From Dirofilaria immitis (taxonomy: Eukaryota > Nematoda > Chromadorea > Rhabditida > Onchocercidae), in NCBI GenBank assembly GCA_024305405.1, contig JAKNDB010000087.1, forward strand, positions 1,240,001 to 1,304,000: a stretch of 64,000 nucleotides of DNA. The letters run 5' to 3'. A model generated the notes under the pieces. The model had not been told where the DNA came from. It did no database searches and saw only the letters and a program-made list of their open reading frames with translations. Of this stretch, positions 50,692 to 63,660 are shown in pieces. How positions within the stretch are numbered: position 1 is the stretch's first letter; each line of letters starts with the position of its first letter. A program made the translations under genes and the position numbers.

Positions 50692-53600
50692 GTCATACCT
50701 TCTGGATGCAACAACCTTCTTCATCTTTTAAAGAATACCGGCCGCCAAAAGACGATTCAGCTGATGTACATTATTTATTCTATTTATTTTGCAATTATTT
50801 ATTCTATTTATTTTGCAAGAATTTTTGAATCCTTAAAATTGATTGATGATTTCTCTTAAAAGTTTGTTGTCGAAATTAAAAACCTTTATAGCGTCATATT
50901 TGAAAAGATTATACGGTATTGATAATCTAAAAGGAATCACATTAGTAGAGAGAGATTAGTTTTTTACTTATGTATAATTGACTACTATTTATATACAATA
51001 TGTAATTATAGAATAGAACGTATCAATACGAAGTGAGATATGTTAAGAATGTAGTATCTTCGAAGGGTTCGTTTACATTTATTATTAATTAAACTTTAAG
51101 TTCCAAATCGAAATTCTTAATAGGTAAATATTTAAATATAGTTAATTCGTTTGTTACAATATCTGAACTGAATGTATGAAAGAATTTTACTACGCTATCG
51201 AAATGAAATCAAATTAAAATTCTGCTTTTTACTGAAATTCAAAATAATTTTTCCTTTCTAAAATTTAACTTGATGGAATATATTGATATTTGAGTTTTCA
51301 AATGTCTAATAGAATGATTTCTTGATATTTCAGTACTTAATTTTTAATTAAATTAGACTCTTTGCATTTAGCTATTTATTTATTTTAAAATTCTACGACT
51401 AGATGAAACCTTGAATAATAAGTAGTTGAAATTGTGAATATTTCTATATCCATCATTTATTTAAAAACTTTCCGAGTGGTTTGGCCAAGGCAGAAAAAAT
51501 TATTGTTTAGGATTTTTAGATAAAATAAATTATTTGAGAAATCTCTTAAACATTATATGGAAATCTGATATATAATGATTTGTACTCTTCATTTCACATT
51601 AATGGATGGATATTTTCATTACTTTTCAAAAATGCGTTATTCATTTCGTGAATTTTTTTAGAAAAAACTATGCAGTTTTGTAACGGATCACGAATGGTAA
51701 AACCTACCGTACAAAGAGCGAAACATATTTCAGTTTTTCAAGTATATACTTTTTTTGCATGTATACCTGAATCCTTGAGAATTATTAAATGATTTTTAAT
51801 AAAGTTCAGTGCAAACTAGAAACATCTTTATTAGCCATTAATGTTGGATTGAAAATTGTATTAAAAATGCTTTTCGGCATTGAATAACAGACAGTACTAA
51901 TATTTTTATTGATAATAATCATTAAACGTTGAAGAATGATTGCTTATTATTATGGTTTTAAGGACCCAAGATACTCTTCAATGTCACAGAGATTCGACGA
52001 AAATTTATCAACTTTAAAAGGTATATCTATTGATTATTACTTAGAATTTGATTCTTAATTTAAATTTCATAGAAGATGAACTGAAAAAAAAATATGATAA
52101 AATTGCTATATTTCAATACGTGTAAAACTATTTTTGACATTCAAACAACAATATTTATAAAACAAATAATAATAAGTTAAAATAAAAAAGCTAGCTACTA
52201 ATAGAATATAACTAGTGTCTCTGAATGAGTCGATGGTTTGATACATATATTTTTTGTCTATCAATATTTTTTATACGGTTTGTTTTATTCAGTCTAATTT
52301 GAACATTTATTGTCTTGCAGTTTATTTTTCTAACTCTCATATTTATATTGTATTAAATGATAGTAACATTATTCGGGACAATTGCATAATTTTTCTCTTA
52401 TGTATATATTTTTATTCTCTTTCTAAAATCTCCTGTAAAAGATTGTTTACTAGGTTCTCTATGGAGAAATCGATAAATTTCAAATACAGAATAAACGATT
52501 ATCTTACGATTATCTTACTCTACGTTTAATAATAATTTAAACCGAAGTTATTTAAATCATCGATGTCATGTAGTCCTGAAAGACTACTGCTCTTAAGATT
52601 TTTTCAGAATTGCTGTTTTTCTAATTCGAATTGTCCAAAATGATCTTTAATAAAATATGAGCTTAGAAAGAGAAAAAGATGATTAAGCAAATAATTAGAA
52701 ATCAATTTTTCAGGTATCAATTCGAAAGTGAATCGACATGTCGGAGACACACGTAAACGAAAAGCTTTAAAAGTGCGGAATGTGTTAGTTGAAGGTGTGC
52801 GACGCGCAGACTTGATTAAAAGTGAACAAAATGAAAAGCTTCTGAGATCAGTCGACGAAGGACAGAAGAGAAATAAAATTGAAATCGGATGGGCTAGAAA
52901 CACTTCAAAAGATCTTGATGGTAAAAATCTAGATCGAAATGGATTTAAATTTAAACGAAACAAAAATTCGATAGACTATGGAAAACCAAATGGAAATAAA
53001 AGTGACATTAAGTGGATCGAAGGTGATCTTAGAAGTTGGAAATTCGATGAAAATTCGAGTAAGGGTAAAGCTAGATGGGATGGAAACTTCCGGACAAGTC
53101 AAAGAGATTATAGAAAAAAGAATGAAAGAGGCCGGAAGATTAAATGGGAAGGAGGTGGTACTCTTAGAGGTCAAAATGATGGTCAAGAGGCAGATGAAAA
53201 TCGAAGTGAAATCAAATGGAGTGGAAACAGTTTGGCAAATCAAAATAATTATAAAAAACAAGATGGAAGTGGAGATGAAATTGAGTGGTATGGGAATCGG
53301 ATTGGGAGTCAAAGTGATAATGAAAAACCAGGTGGAAGTGAAGATGAAACCGCATGGAATGAGGATATTCTTAGAGATTCAAATGATATTGAAAAGCCTG
53401 GTGGGAACGAAAATAAAATTAAAAGAAACGGAAATGATCTGATACATCAAAATGGCGGTGAAGAATCGGATGGAAGTGGAGGTGATGTGGAATGTAGCGA
53501 GAACGCCTTTGGAATTCAAAATCGTAGTGAAGAACTGGATGAAAATATGGGTGAGATTGAATGGAACGGAAATGAGCTGATAAATAAAAATGCAGCTGAA

Positions 53601-56600
53601 AAACAGAATGTGAATGCAGAATGGAATGAACAGAATAAAGATGGTGCGAAACATCAAAAGTGCGAAGAAGAACAGAATAGTGGCTTCCTCGGAAGACGAA
53701 AACCTTAGGGCTTCTATGTCGAAAGTTCGTTTTAATCATTAGTCGCTTTCAACTTCCATATCGAACTGTATTCAAAAATGGCTTAATTTCACTTCTTCCT
53801 ATTTATTTGTTTATTTTTTAGTTTGATTTACTTTATTTTCTTCATAAATCTTTAAAGATCTCAAATTTTAATTCGAGAGATTTTGAAATGATTCAAGTTA
53901 GTTATAATTGTTTCTTTGCCACAAAGACTACCATTTCTACAACTTTTAGATTCTTTCTGAAAGTACTGGAATACGTGAATTCCGGCGATGACAAAATCAA
54001 CCTTGAATCGATCGCATGTTCTATGGGTATGTTAAAAGTCAGAAAAATTCAATGAATAATCAAGATTATAATACATAGACTTAATGAGGTTACTGAAGTA
54101 TAGATTTGCTCTTCATGTGATAATATGCGAATTTTATTATAAATCGAGATACCAGTATAATATTTCTATTGAAACTTCCATAACAGTCTGGAATTCGAGT
54201 GCCAATGATTCGATTGAAATAATTTCAGAAGTTGAGAAGCGTCGAATCTACGATGTCGTAAATGTCATGGAAGCTCTGGGTGCTATGGAAAAATCACACA
54301 AAAGTTTCTACACTTGGAAGGGGTTGGATAGTTTACCATCTACTCTTCATACCCTCAAGGTATATCTCAAAAAAATTCTTTTTTTTTTTGGGCAAAAACG
54401 ATTTTGAAAAATCAGGTCAGAATTGATTTCTCACACATTATTATCTTAACTTTCTTTTCCTCTTAGAGTCCTTTAAAAAATAGCTGATTTAGTGAACAAT
54501 GCTAAGCGAATTGAAAGTTAGTTAAAAATGACAGGACTTCCTTAGTTTTTATGTGCCTTGCAGACTTTAAATCCTGTAAAATGTCAATTTATTAAATTGT
54601 CTCATCAAAATTTTATTAGAAAATAAGATAATAAAAATTTATGAAATATCCAGATATTCCTAATTTCGAAATTCTTCCTTAGATAGAAGCGGAAAAGGAA
54701 GGTATACATGAAAAGTTATGCTGACGCAGCATATAATGACTCAATTCATGGAGATACCGAACAAGAGTGAAACTGTCAATGGTGAATAATTTTACTGATC
54801 AGTTCAGTATACTTGGTAGTTATTGATGAAGGACATTTCTCGTTGACTGAGTTATAATTTTAATTATAAAGAAATGTACGGATAGCAAATTTATATGACT
54901 CAAACTTAATGATAGTACTACATTTCTCTGTATTTGAATAATTGTTATCCAGCTAATTAAAAAATGATGTACTCAGTGTTGGACTATCAAGCATATCCCG
55001 ATGAAGCCGGGCCATCGCGAGTACCTGATAGAAAAATTATTCCCACTGCGGAACAGTTGAATTCATTAAGAAATAAAGATACATCGGTTTTATCAAAGCA
55101 ATTTAACTTAAAGAAAAAAGAAAGCAAACGGCAGCGTGGACTAAATTCGCTGACATATTTATGCAAATATTTTTTCAAGATTTTAATCGTCGGATTGGTT
55201 AGTTTATTTGATATTATTACAAGCAAACTTTCTCCCACTTCCTAAGTACAATTTTATCCTCGGTTGATACCTAGAAGAATAGGAGATGGGAAGGGTAGAT
55301 AGAAGTAAGCAGAATGAAGTTTAATATTAAATTAAGTAATCCAGATGTCATATTAACTAATATTAAAAATTTTGCAATTTTTCCTTTATTTTTATTAAAC
55401 ATTCTTCCCCTATCAAACATATGAATAAATGATATGGTTTGTCAGTTTTCTGAAGTGCTTTAGGATTATCAACCTGATTATAAAGTGAGTTTGGATGTTG
55501 CCAGCACTATATTAATTAACGATCCGGAAATTGACGGTTGCAAGCCGCCGGATCGCAGTAAGTTTAAAATTTACTCTTCTTGAAGACTCTTTTTCACGTC
55601 GTGTGGTAATAAAATGAGATGACTTTAGGAAATCATAAACAAAGATTTGAATTAAAACAAACTTGAGAAGCAGATGATATTATTTGTTATATAAATTTGC
55701 AAAAATTTATTGGATTTGTTTAATTACAATCGTCTAAATCTGAACTTAATAGGTCGATGCCGACGCATCTACGATGTTGCCAATGTTCTAATTTCACTAC
55801 GATTAATTGAACGCAAAATGTTTACTTTTGGAACGAAGAAAATTCCACTTTTCATGTACTGTGGTCCCAATATTATTGGTAAAAATATTACATAGATTTC
55901 TGTATCTGTGCACTTTCTTTCCACGAATTAACTCTTTATTGCAATAGAAAAAGATTTTTGAAATAATTTTTCAGAAAATGGCAAATTCGACTTCTTCCAT
56001 CATATTCGCTTCAATAAACTGTCCATAAAATTGAAAAATTCAGAAGAAAAGAAAGCATATGAAATGGAAGAAGAAAATTTGGAAATATTTTTTCTCAAAC
56101 AGTAATGGATTGATTTTATATTGTTTTCATATATTACAACGCCTACTATTTTCTTGCCAAAAATTATCACTGGAATTAAAAAATTAGCATGCGATTGAAA
56201 AAGAAAGAAGCAATAACAAAGCGAGAGACATCTAACTCAGCACTTTCAAAATTGTGTGATCTGTTACTGTGAATATATTATGCACTGTTATTCCTCATTA
56301 GTAACATATTTTTGTTTAGAGAGGAAAAAAAAACTGAATCATCTGCTGAGTTTAGCGGACCAGCAGAGAAGCGAAGCCGAATTGAAGAGACAGATCTGAT
56401 TCAGGGAAACATAGATCTCGGTAAAGAAAATATTCCGTCCTCTCTGATTAATCATCCAATCGCAAAAAACCTACATCCGTGTCAATTATACGACCTCAAC
56501 CGCAGGTAATGATTTGGAATTTTGTCATTTTAATATTTTAAATTTTGTTTATACTAGATCTAGGTTATATCTTTTTAAATTTTTCTATGTTATTTTAAGT

Positions 56601-57271
56601 GATTACTGTTTTGTATGTCAGATTCTATGTCAATCTGTTTGCGTATCAGAGCATCTAAGATAGCAATTATATCATGTTGACCATACACTGATTCGATTCA
56701 TCATATAATCCTATTGAACCTTGAGACTGAAAATGATTAAAAAAGATGCAGTTGTTAAAAGCTTGGTTTTATTCATTGGAGGATTCTTGAACTTAACCTT
56801 TATATTTCATTGATATGCTTATGAAAACTCAAAATTATAATTTTTTCAGAAATTTGCTGGATTAAGAGCAGTCCCTTTTTCCCAAACGTCCTCATCTTTC
56901 AATGTTTTGCAATCAGTTCTTCAGCAGCCGAGATTTCCTCGATTTATGCCATTACCAGTCTGCGCAGAACGATTTTTATCGTTCGATACGAATTTAATCC
57001 TTCTGAATAACGGAGACATGCTTCATAATGTTAGTGCAACACGGATTCCCGTACAACAAAATTTCAATTATTTGAATACGCATCCGTTGTCATCGATGTC
57101 TTTTTCCAACAGCCACGAGGTCCAATCATTGATGTAGCAAATACGAGTTCGACTGCTTATAACAATAGCAATAGTAGTTTTATTTCTCCAAGAAATACCT
57201 TAAGATCTTCTCCTTTTAATATCGATGCAATATTGGGTAACAGGGAAATTCATGAAAATAATGAAGATTAG
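50692..57271 (+). CDS. efl-3: Atypical E2F (E2F7/8 type) with repetitive N-terminal extension
   Basis: E2F7/8 proteins repress S-phase genes through two tandem DNA-binding domains without DP. Exons: 50692-50765, 51662-51741, 51963-52020, 52714-53724, 53950-54026, 54229-54359, 54683-54781, 54953-55197, 55464-55557, 55753-55878, 55975-56101, 56320-56505, 56850-57271; about 885-910 residues. Domain 1 reads LGLLCRK across the 53724/53950 junction, then VLEYVNSGDDKINLESIACS and VEKRRIYDVVNVMEALGAME with LPSTLHTLK. Domain 2 reads LNSLTYLCKYFFKIL, KVSLDVASTILIND and CRRIYDVANVLISLRLIER. The large exon codes about ten 23-residue repeats. One-base gaps in homopolymers occur at 53699-53702, 54711-54714, 56464-56469 and 57101-57105. 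Junction 54781/54953 still reads a TAA. The start is uncertain: ATG at 50704 or 51670. Confidence 0.88.
52905..53655 (+). repeat. 69-bp coding repeat (23 residues, about 10 copies) in the E2F7/8 gene
   Basis: The pattern (E/D)IKWxGNxLxxQNxxxExxDG recurs at 23-residue spacing, clearest at 53208-53420. Copies differ at many positions yet keep the Trp, the Gly-Asn pair and a Gln-Asn/Ser core, so the frame is under constraint. The antisense open frames over this region (52929-53312, 53379-53739) are shadows. Confidence 0.85.
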
Positions 57272-59246
57272 AATCCTTGTGCGCAATAATTTTTTTTAAT
57301 TCAGGTATAATTTAATTCAAAAAATTAGATGCCTTTGAAATTATCGCATGTTTTTTTGGAATTTGTAACTTTTTTTATCTCCATAAATATATTCCAATAG
57401 TTGATGAAATAAAACCTCTTCTTCTATCATCTAACTTTGAACCAACAGATCAAAATGCAATAATTCACCAATTTCGTAAAATTTCTACATTCAAATACTT
57501 CATTTTAAATTTGTATTGTTTTGTTTGCCCTTCCAAATTTTGTAACGAAAAGAAAAGAAACTTGTTTTGTTTTTAGGCAAAAAAAACGAAAAGAGGAAAC
57601 TTTCCTGTCTAGCTATTCTTAATTTAAGTTAAAAGCAGTATGATTAATGTGTCAATGTGTTTTAACACACCGTCAAACTATCTTATTATATTATTTGGTA
57701 TTTTAATAAGATTAAGCATTTGCTTGCTGGTAGTTTCCATATAAATTAGAAATAGAAAAAGCATTCACAAATTTGCCATTTTCTCCTACTTTCCTAATTA
57801 TGTTTTTGATTTGACAGAAATTCCTCTTGAATTACAAAATGTTTTCACATTCTTAATTTTTAAATGTTATTCGGCATTTTTTTTCTTTTCAATATGTAAT
57901 GATCTGTTGGAATAATGGTGTGATGCAACTGCTTTTTCCTGCAACAATGGATGGTCAATGTCTAATATATTTTTGTAATTTTGATATTGTTTTCTTTTCT
58001 CTTTTCTCTTATTATCTCGTGGCAGTATTTTGGCACTTATAATTGTATTTAATTAGATTTTGAAGCTATCTTATTATATTATTTGATATTTTAGTAAGAT
58101 TGAACATTTGCTTATTGGTGGTTTCCATAAAGTTAATATATGCTCCTATTTATTTGTTTTCTTTTGATTTTCAGAGATTGTTTTATTTGTATAGTTTTGG
58201 GTTACCTTTACAATACTATTTTTGTCTAATTTATTTTACTCTCCTCTTGCTTTTTGTCAAGTATAAAAGATGGTTGGAAATTTAATAATATATTTTGCAC
58301 TTTAGTTTTACTTCTAATTTTAGATGAATGTGATGATTTACGGTATTTCGATTGTTTAATTTTTGTTCTCATAATGAATTCTCGTTTTCCTTAGATGTAT
58401 TTATTGTTTTTTTAACAAAATCATTATTGATTTTTCTTTGATGAATTGATACCCATATACATATAGAATTAAATTTTCGTGATCACTGGGTTTCTTTTTG
58501 TTTTTTATTTTATGGTTTCTTTTTATTTTGCCTATGCATCTCAATTTTTGAATAATATATTGGACGAGTATAGTTTTTCGGACATTTATTATCTTTTATC
58601 ATTTCGTTTCATTTTTTAATTCATTTCCTTGTGTATATTGCGTAAGTAAAATAATTTTTGGGTTTTCTCATCAATCTTTGAAATTTCAAACTTTTATTTT
58701 AGCCATCAAGGCTTTCGGTTTAGAATTTTTGCATTATTTTGATTTATTCTATTATTATTTCTATCATATATGGATTATTGTTTCGTCGATTTATTATGTT
58801 ATTTTCTTCAACCAGTTTTTAATGATTAGGATATTTCGTATTTTTACCTTGATTGTTGATAAGTCTTAAGTATTTTCTGAAAACAATCATTATGGGATAA
58901 TACATTTAGCATTGTAATGCTTCGATTGCTTTAGTAAATAGGATGACATTAACTACACTAACTTTTAAAATTACCATTATTTTAAGAATGTGAGAATTTA
59001 AGAAATTAAGAAAGAATGATCAGAGATTGAAAAATTAAGGCAAAAACTTGACAGAGGTGGAATAGATTGCTAGATTAATCGTTTGAATATTATGATCAGT
59101 TTGCTTAAATTAAATCATTCTTCAATTTTTAAATAAAATTCCGGTGGAATACCTGTGGATTTATTGTTCTCAAGTATTATAATGAAATTTTGTTCATAAT
59201 AATTCTACATTGGTCACAACCCATACAGAAGAAATAGTTTCAAATT
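57272..59246. other. Intergenic / 3' region, no gene recognised
   Basis: T-rich sequence downstream of the E2F7/8 stop. It holds a diverged direct duplication: CTATCTTATTATATTATTTG at 57678 recurs at 58066 and homology continues for about 70 bases to GGTTTCCATA-like ends, 388 bases apart. The open frames at 58100-58285 and 58678-58869 are hydrophobic T-rich readings. Confidence 0.6.
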
Positions 59247-60248
59247 ATGTACATAAACTCGAATACCGGACTGTCATCGGAAGATTTGAGTGGTATACCA
59301 GAAATTGAAAGGGGAAACTTTAATCCAGGTAGAACTTTTTAAATAAAAGAAACTAAATAACAGATAGATTAACTAAATTATGTATACGAGTAATATATAA
59401 TTATAGATCAAATGCTATCTTGATTTTTTCAAATTAATTATAAATTGGAGGAGCGCAATTTGTAAAAGTAAGTAGGACAATACTTATTTTCATATATGGT
59501 GCATGAAATTTTGTTTACGGATAAAATTATGCATTATCATTGGCTTTTACTAATTCTCATTGGAAAATAGATAAATTTCCTTTTTATTCTTAGATCTCGA
59601 CAGAGCAATGATATGCAACTATCAAAATTGATTTTCGAGATTCCAGGAACACCATTTTTTTTCTCATAAATAACGATTGAAATTTTTTAGAAGGGGTAAT
59701 TGAAACTTGAATTGTAAGAGATGGATCGGATAATGTACCAATTGTGTAACCTTGAAAAGATGTGGCGTGTGGCGTAGAATTGTTTTGAAAGCTTATTAAT
59801 CATTGAGTTATTGCTGTTTTGCATCTGTGATAAAGTTGATCATTTCCTTCAAGCATTTTTACGAGTCCTCCATTTTTTATTTGTTTTTAAAATCTAGAGA
59901 ATAACCGAATCATGTCGAGGAGGTTATCGTCAAGGAAACCTTAAAACGGACAAATTTTAGCACTGAATCTGAGTATATTATCTCAAGAGGTGCGCATTGG
60001 TTTTTCGGTAGATCTTCGGCGACAGCCTGTGGACATGAACTTAAGGTACTTTTGATTTATCCATTTTTTAAATCGTGATTGGAAATTGCAATTATTTCCC
60101 TCGAACAAGGAATTTCTAGCAAGTTGTGAATCATCATCAGTCCACGTTGATTATATCCCTGTCTTTTGTTCACACCATTCGTCGAGATTGAGCCATTTAG
60201 AGGAAAAGCGAGACTATTATTTTGATATTTTTCGAAGTGGAAATTAGT
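59247..60248 (+). CDS. Unrecognised small gene, three exons
   Basis: Exon 1 (59247-59328) starts ATG TAC ATA 18 bases behind an acceptor (CCCATACAG) and reads MYINSNTGLSSEDLSGIPEI before a GTAGAA donor. Exon 2 (59898-60045) continues NNRIMSRRLSSRK, then LKRTNFSTESEYIISRGAHW and FFGRSSATACGHELK, ending at GTACTT. Exon 3 ends at a TAG at 60248 and reads SCESSSVHVDYIPVFCSHHS and LEEKRDYYFDIFRSG. It begins either at 60110 (in phase, weak acceptor) or 60120 (good TTTCTAG acceptor, out of phase). Exon 2 needs one extra base near 59936-59940. About 125 residues with His, Cys and basic Ser-rich stretches; no family is recognised. Base composition and codon use resemble the real exons nearby. Confidence 0.5.
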
Positions 60249-60958
60249 AAATATCTTAATATTATTGCACTTTTTATTGCATCATTATTGTTTTATCGCT
60301 TTTCATTCGTTACATAATTGCATTATTATGTGATCATTTACATATAAATAAACAAACAAATTTAATTTTGAAAAACGATAAATCGAAAACAACATGGTTA
60401 TCATCTTCTTGATGGATTTGTTTTAATCTGTTGAAAATATTTGGAATGAATTAATTAAGTTGTCTCGTATGAAAATTTATTTGGTTCTTAGCAATATTTG
60501 AGTGACAAAAGATATATAAAATTCATGGATAGATATAATGATATATATTGGCCAAAAACAAGTCCTTCCAATTTTTCTCCTTCATTTATCGTTTTCGGAA
60601 ATATGAAAAAGTCATTTTTCTAGTGATTATTATTCTGTTCTTCTTTCAATGTTTTTGTAAAATGAATTATTCGATTTATTATATTTTTAAAATTGAGTAA
60701 AATGCATAATGAGTAGATTTATTGAGTCGATTTAGAATGACAACTTAATTCAAGTGATAAATGACATGATAATCAAAAAAATTTCTCAATCATTTTTCAC
60801 ATTTGTCATCCATTCTACTTAATAAAATTGTATATTATCATTAGCTGTTACATATTATCATTGGTTCATTGAAAAATGAATAAATTCCCTTTTTATTCTT
60901 GGATCTCATGAAGGAATAATAAGTAACTATCAAAGTCGATTTTTCAAATTTTCCAGAT
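59519..60958. repeat. Diverged 130-bp dispersed duplication (59519-59645 and 60822-60958)
   Basis: Both copies carry TATCATT(G/A)GCT, then a CATT(G/A)GTTC-like stretch, AAATTCC(C)TTTTTATTCTT, GATCTC, and AACTATCAAA(A/G)T(T/C)GATTTT, in the same order and orientation about 1.3 kb apart. The first lies in intron 1 of the unrecognised gene and the second beyond its end. This may be a small repeat family. Confidence 0.6.
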
Positions 60959-61234
60959 GCTCAATTTAGCATCAATCATAGTGGTTTTTCAAATATCCAA
61001 TTCAGACAAAATAAGGAATATTAGTAGCAATATGAAAAAGAAATATCAATCTTTAAGAAATAATTTAAAAAGTGCAAATAACTAATAGTACCTTCAATGC
61101 CACAATAAAACTATTCATTTTAAATTAAATTAATTTAAAATGACTTATGATGAGGAAATCATTGTAAAGTGATAAATTTATAGAACAATTAACTATACTA
61201 ATTTATATATCTGTGAATCAGAAAGATTGGAAAT

Positions 61235-63660
61235 TTAATCACGATCCGGTTCTTGTTTGTTTTTTTCCTGTAACTTCTCCTGAAATGGTTTTCGTTGCTT
61301 TTTTGAATTGGTCTCCACTCCCAATCATCATCTAAAAATTCCAATCTCTTATTTCATTTGCCTTTTTAGGTTGCTTAATCAATAAAATCATGTACTAAAA
61401 GGGTATCAAACGAATTTAGCTTTTTAAATTTAGAAAAATCATGAATTCAAACTGAAATTTAAATTTTAGAAAAATAAGTTAAACAAGCTTGTGAAGAATC
61501 TATGTCATTGACAAGCGGAGAAATAAATAAATTATTTTTATATAAATATTTTTTTCCTCAATATATGCTTAATGCTCTTTGACTCTGTAAAAAAAAATTC
61601 TAGAAGTTGCTAAAAAGGTGTAAATGTTCTCAAAAAAAACCTTGTTCCTACATTAGTTTTTATTTCAAAATCAGAAGTTGAAAAAATATGTATATCTAAA
61701 CCAACCTGTAGGAGGCAACGGTGCGTCAACAAATAAAGGATCGCGTCGCAGAAGCATTTCACTCAAAGTTATGTTACGTCTTAACAAATATAACTCATCC
61801 TAAAAAAAAAAATAAATTCTTCCACAAACTGTACTTATACGCAAACAAATTAGCTAAATAATTCATCGACTGCTGAAATTGCTTAGCTTCAATTGTTTAC
61901 ATTTCCAATATTTTGAAATTGTCTGTCTAATAATCAAATTTCATAAAAATCTGAACAATTAAACATCTTGCGATTTATTCATTTATAATTCACTAGAGGT
62001 AATTTCGGTTCCGCTAATATCCTATCTGAACATAATTAAAAATTTTTATTGAATTTCTTATCTAATTTTTTTTTTTTTCAAGTATTTCGAAGCAATTACC
62101 TCATCCACTAACGGTCGTATGTTTCGATAGGTGTGTAGTCGGGCAGGTCGTGGTGGTGGTAGTAGCGATGCGACTGATCGCTAAAATATGATTAAACTAT
62201 TCTAAAAAAAAAATTCAAATCTAAATTGTAAAATTTTATTATTAACTGATAGCTTGAAATATTTGATTTTGATCAATCATTTGAGGAAATTATCGTTATC
62301 TTGCCTTTCTTCAGTGCTCAAAATAACCTGCTTCTGAAATATTCTTTAATGGAATTTTTGATTTATGTCCATGTGATATTTCATGTAATCAAATGCTTTT
62401 ACGATATTAATTCGAAGCTAATGAAAGTCTAAGATAGCGATCAACGGATTCGATTTTATTCGTTTTCTGAACTTTGTGGATTTAAAAATATCCAATCTAT
62501 CATTCACTACTTTCTCTTATTCAAATAATATATTCTTACAAATTTCTTCTGTGAGGATTCAGGTTTCTGCGTAGGAAGTCCTTCCTGTGATGGTCTACGT
62601 TGTTGCGACGGAAGTCTTTTTTGAAGGTCCAGGTTGTTGCGCAAGAAATTCCTTCTGTAAGACTTTTAGCTGAGAAAATTTCTTCCGTGAGGTTTTAGGT
62701 TGTTGTTGAGAAAATCTTTCTTGTGAAGCTCCAGGTTGTTGCTGAGAAAATCTTTCCTCTGAGGATACCGGTCTTTCCGAAAGAAATCTTTTCTCTGAGA
62801 ATCTTCGCAGAGGAAATTTTTTCCATGGGGCTCCATGTTGTCGCTGAGAAAATCCTTCCTCTGAAAGTTCAGGCTGTTGGAGAGGAAGTCTTTTCTCTAA
62901 GGATCCAGGTTTTGCGGAAGAAATCCTTTCTCTAAGAATTTTCGTGGAGGAAATTTTTCCGAGGGACCTTAGGTTGTTGCTGAGAAAATCTTTCCTGTGA
63001 GACTCCAGGTTGTTGCTCAGGCAATTTTTCCCTTTGTTGCTGAATAAATCTTTCCCATGAGAATTCTCGCCGAGAAAATTTTTTCTGTTGGGCTCCAGGT
63101 TGTTGTAGAGAAAGTTTTTCCTCCGAGGATCCAGGTTGTTGCCCAAGAAGCCTTTCCTCCGAGGATCCAGGTTGTTGTGGAGAAAGTTTTTCCTGTGAAG
63201 GTTCAGGTTGTTGTGGAGGAAAAAGAAGAAATCTGATGATCCAGCTTGTTGCGAAAGAAAAGGGAAAAGTCTGAGGCTCCAGATTGTTGCGGAAAAATCT
63301 TTGCTGCAAAGATCCAACTTGTTGCGAAAGCAATCTTTGGTGTGAAGGTCCAGGTTGTTGCGGAGAAAGTCTTTGTCGTGAAAATGCTCGTCGAGAAAAT
63401 TTTTTCCATGAGAATTGCTGTTGAAAAAATCTTTTTCTTTGTTGTTCAATCATTTTTTCCTTTTGTTGCTGAATAAATAGTTTCCATAAGGATTCAGGTT
63501 GTTGTTGCTGAGGAAATCTTTCCTGTGAAAGTTCCGATTGTTGGTGAGAATTTAATAAAGTATAATTATTTAGTATTTCTTGCACTCTTCGAGATATACT
63601 TTGATTCGGTTCTGGAATTTGCCCCTTGGATGGTTTCTTTGGCGATAATTCCTTCGACAT
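61235..63660 (-). CDS. Gln/Glu-rich repeat protein with conserved-looking C-terminus
   Basis: Four exons: 62540-63660, 62100-62180, 61706-61799, 61235-61331. The first starts MSKELSPKKPSKGQIPEPNQ, with no signal peptide, then RRVQEILNNYTLL, and then about 20-25 imperfect copies of a 12-residue unit such as QQPGSSEERLS. The last three exons are not repetitive: RSVASLLPPPRPARLHTYRN, IRPLVDE, DELYLLRRNITLSEMLLRRD, PLFVDAPLPPT, then DDDWEWRPIQKK ending EKNKQEPDRD. These exons keep phase 0-0-1 through good splice sites. The repeat exon shifts frame at least five times (around 63285, 63262, 63225, 62940 and 62610), each time returning to a QQP frame if a homopolymer is lengthened. The last exon needs the same at 61299-61304. 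No family is recognised. Confidence 0.65.
62545..63480 (-). repeat. 36-bp coding minisatellite (12-residue QQPGxSxExxxx unit)
   Basis: On the plus strand the word CAGGTTGTTG recurs roughly every 36 bases, followed by variable AGAAA(A/G)TCTTTCCT and GTGAG/CGAGG. On the coding strand each unit is CAACAACCTGGA plus a Ser-x-Glu/Lys core. Even where the assembled frame is broken, the DNA period is kept. Confidence 0.9.

Noticed and set aside
52929..53739. Long antisense open frames over the E2F7/8 repeat exon
   Set aside because: They result from the stop-poor 69-bp repeat; splice phase and domain continuity support only the plus-strand frame.
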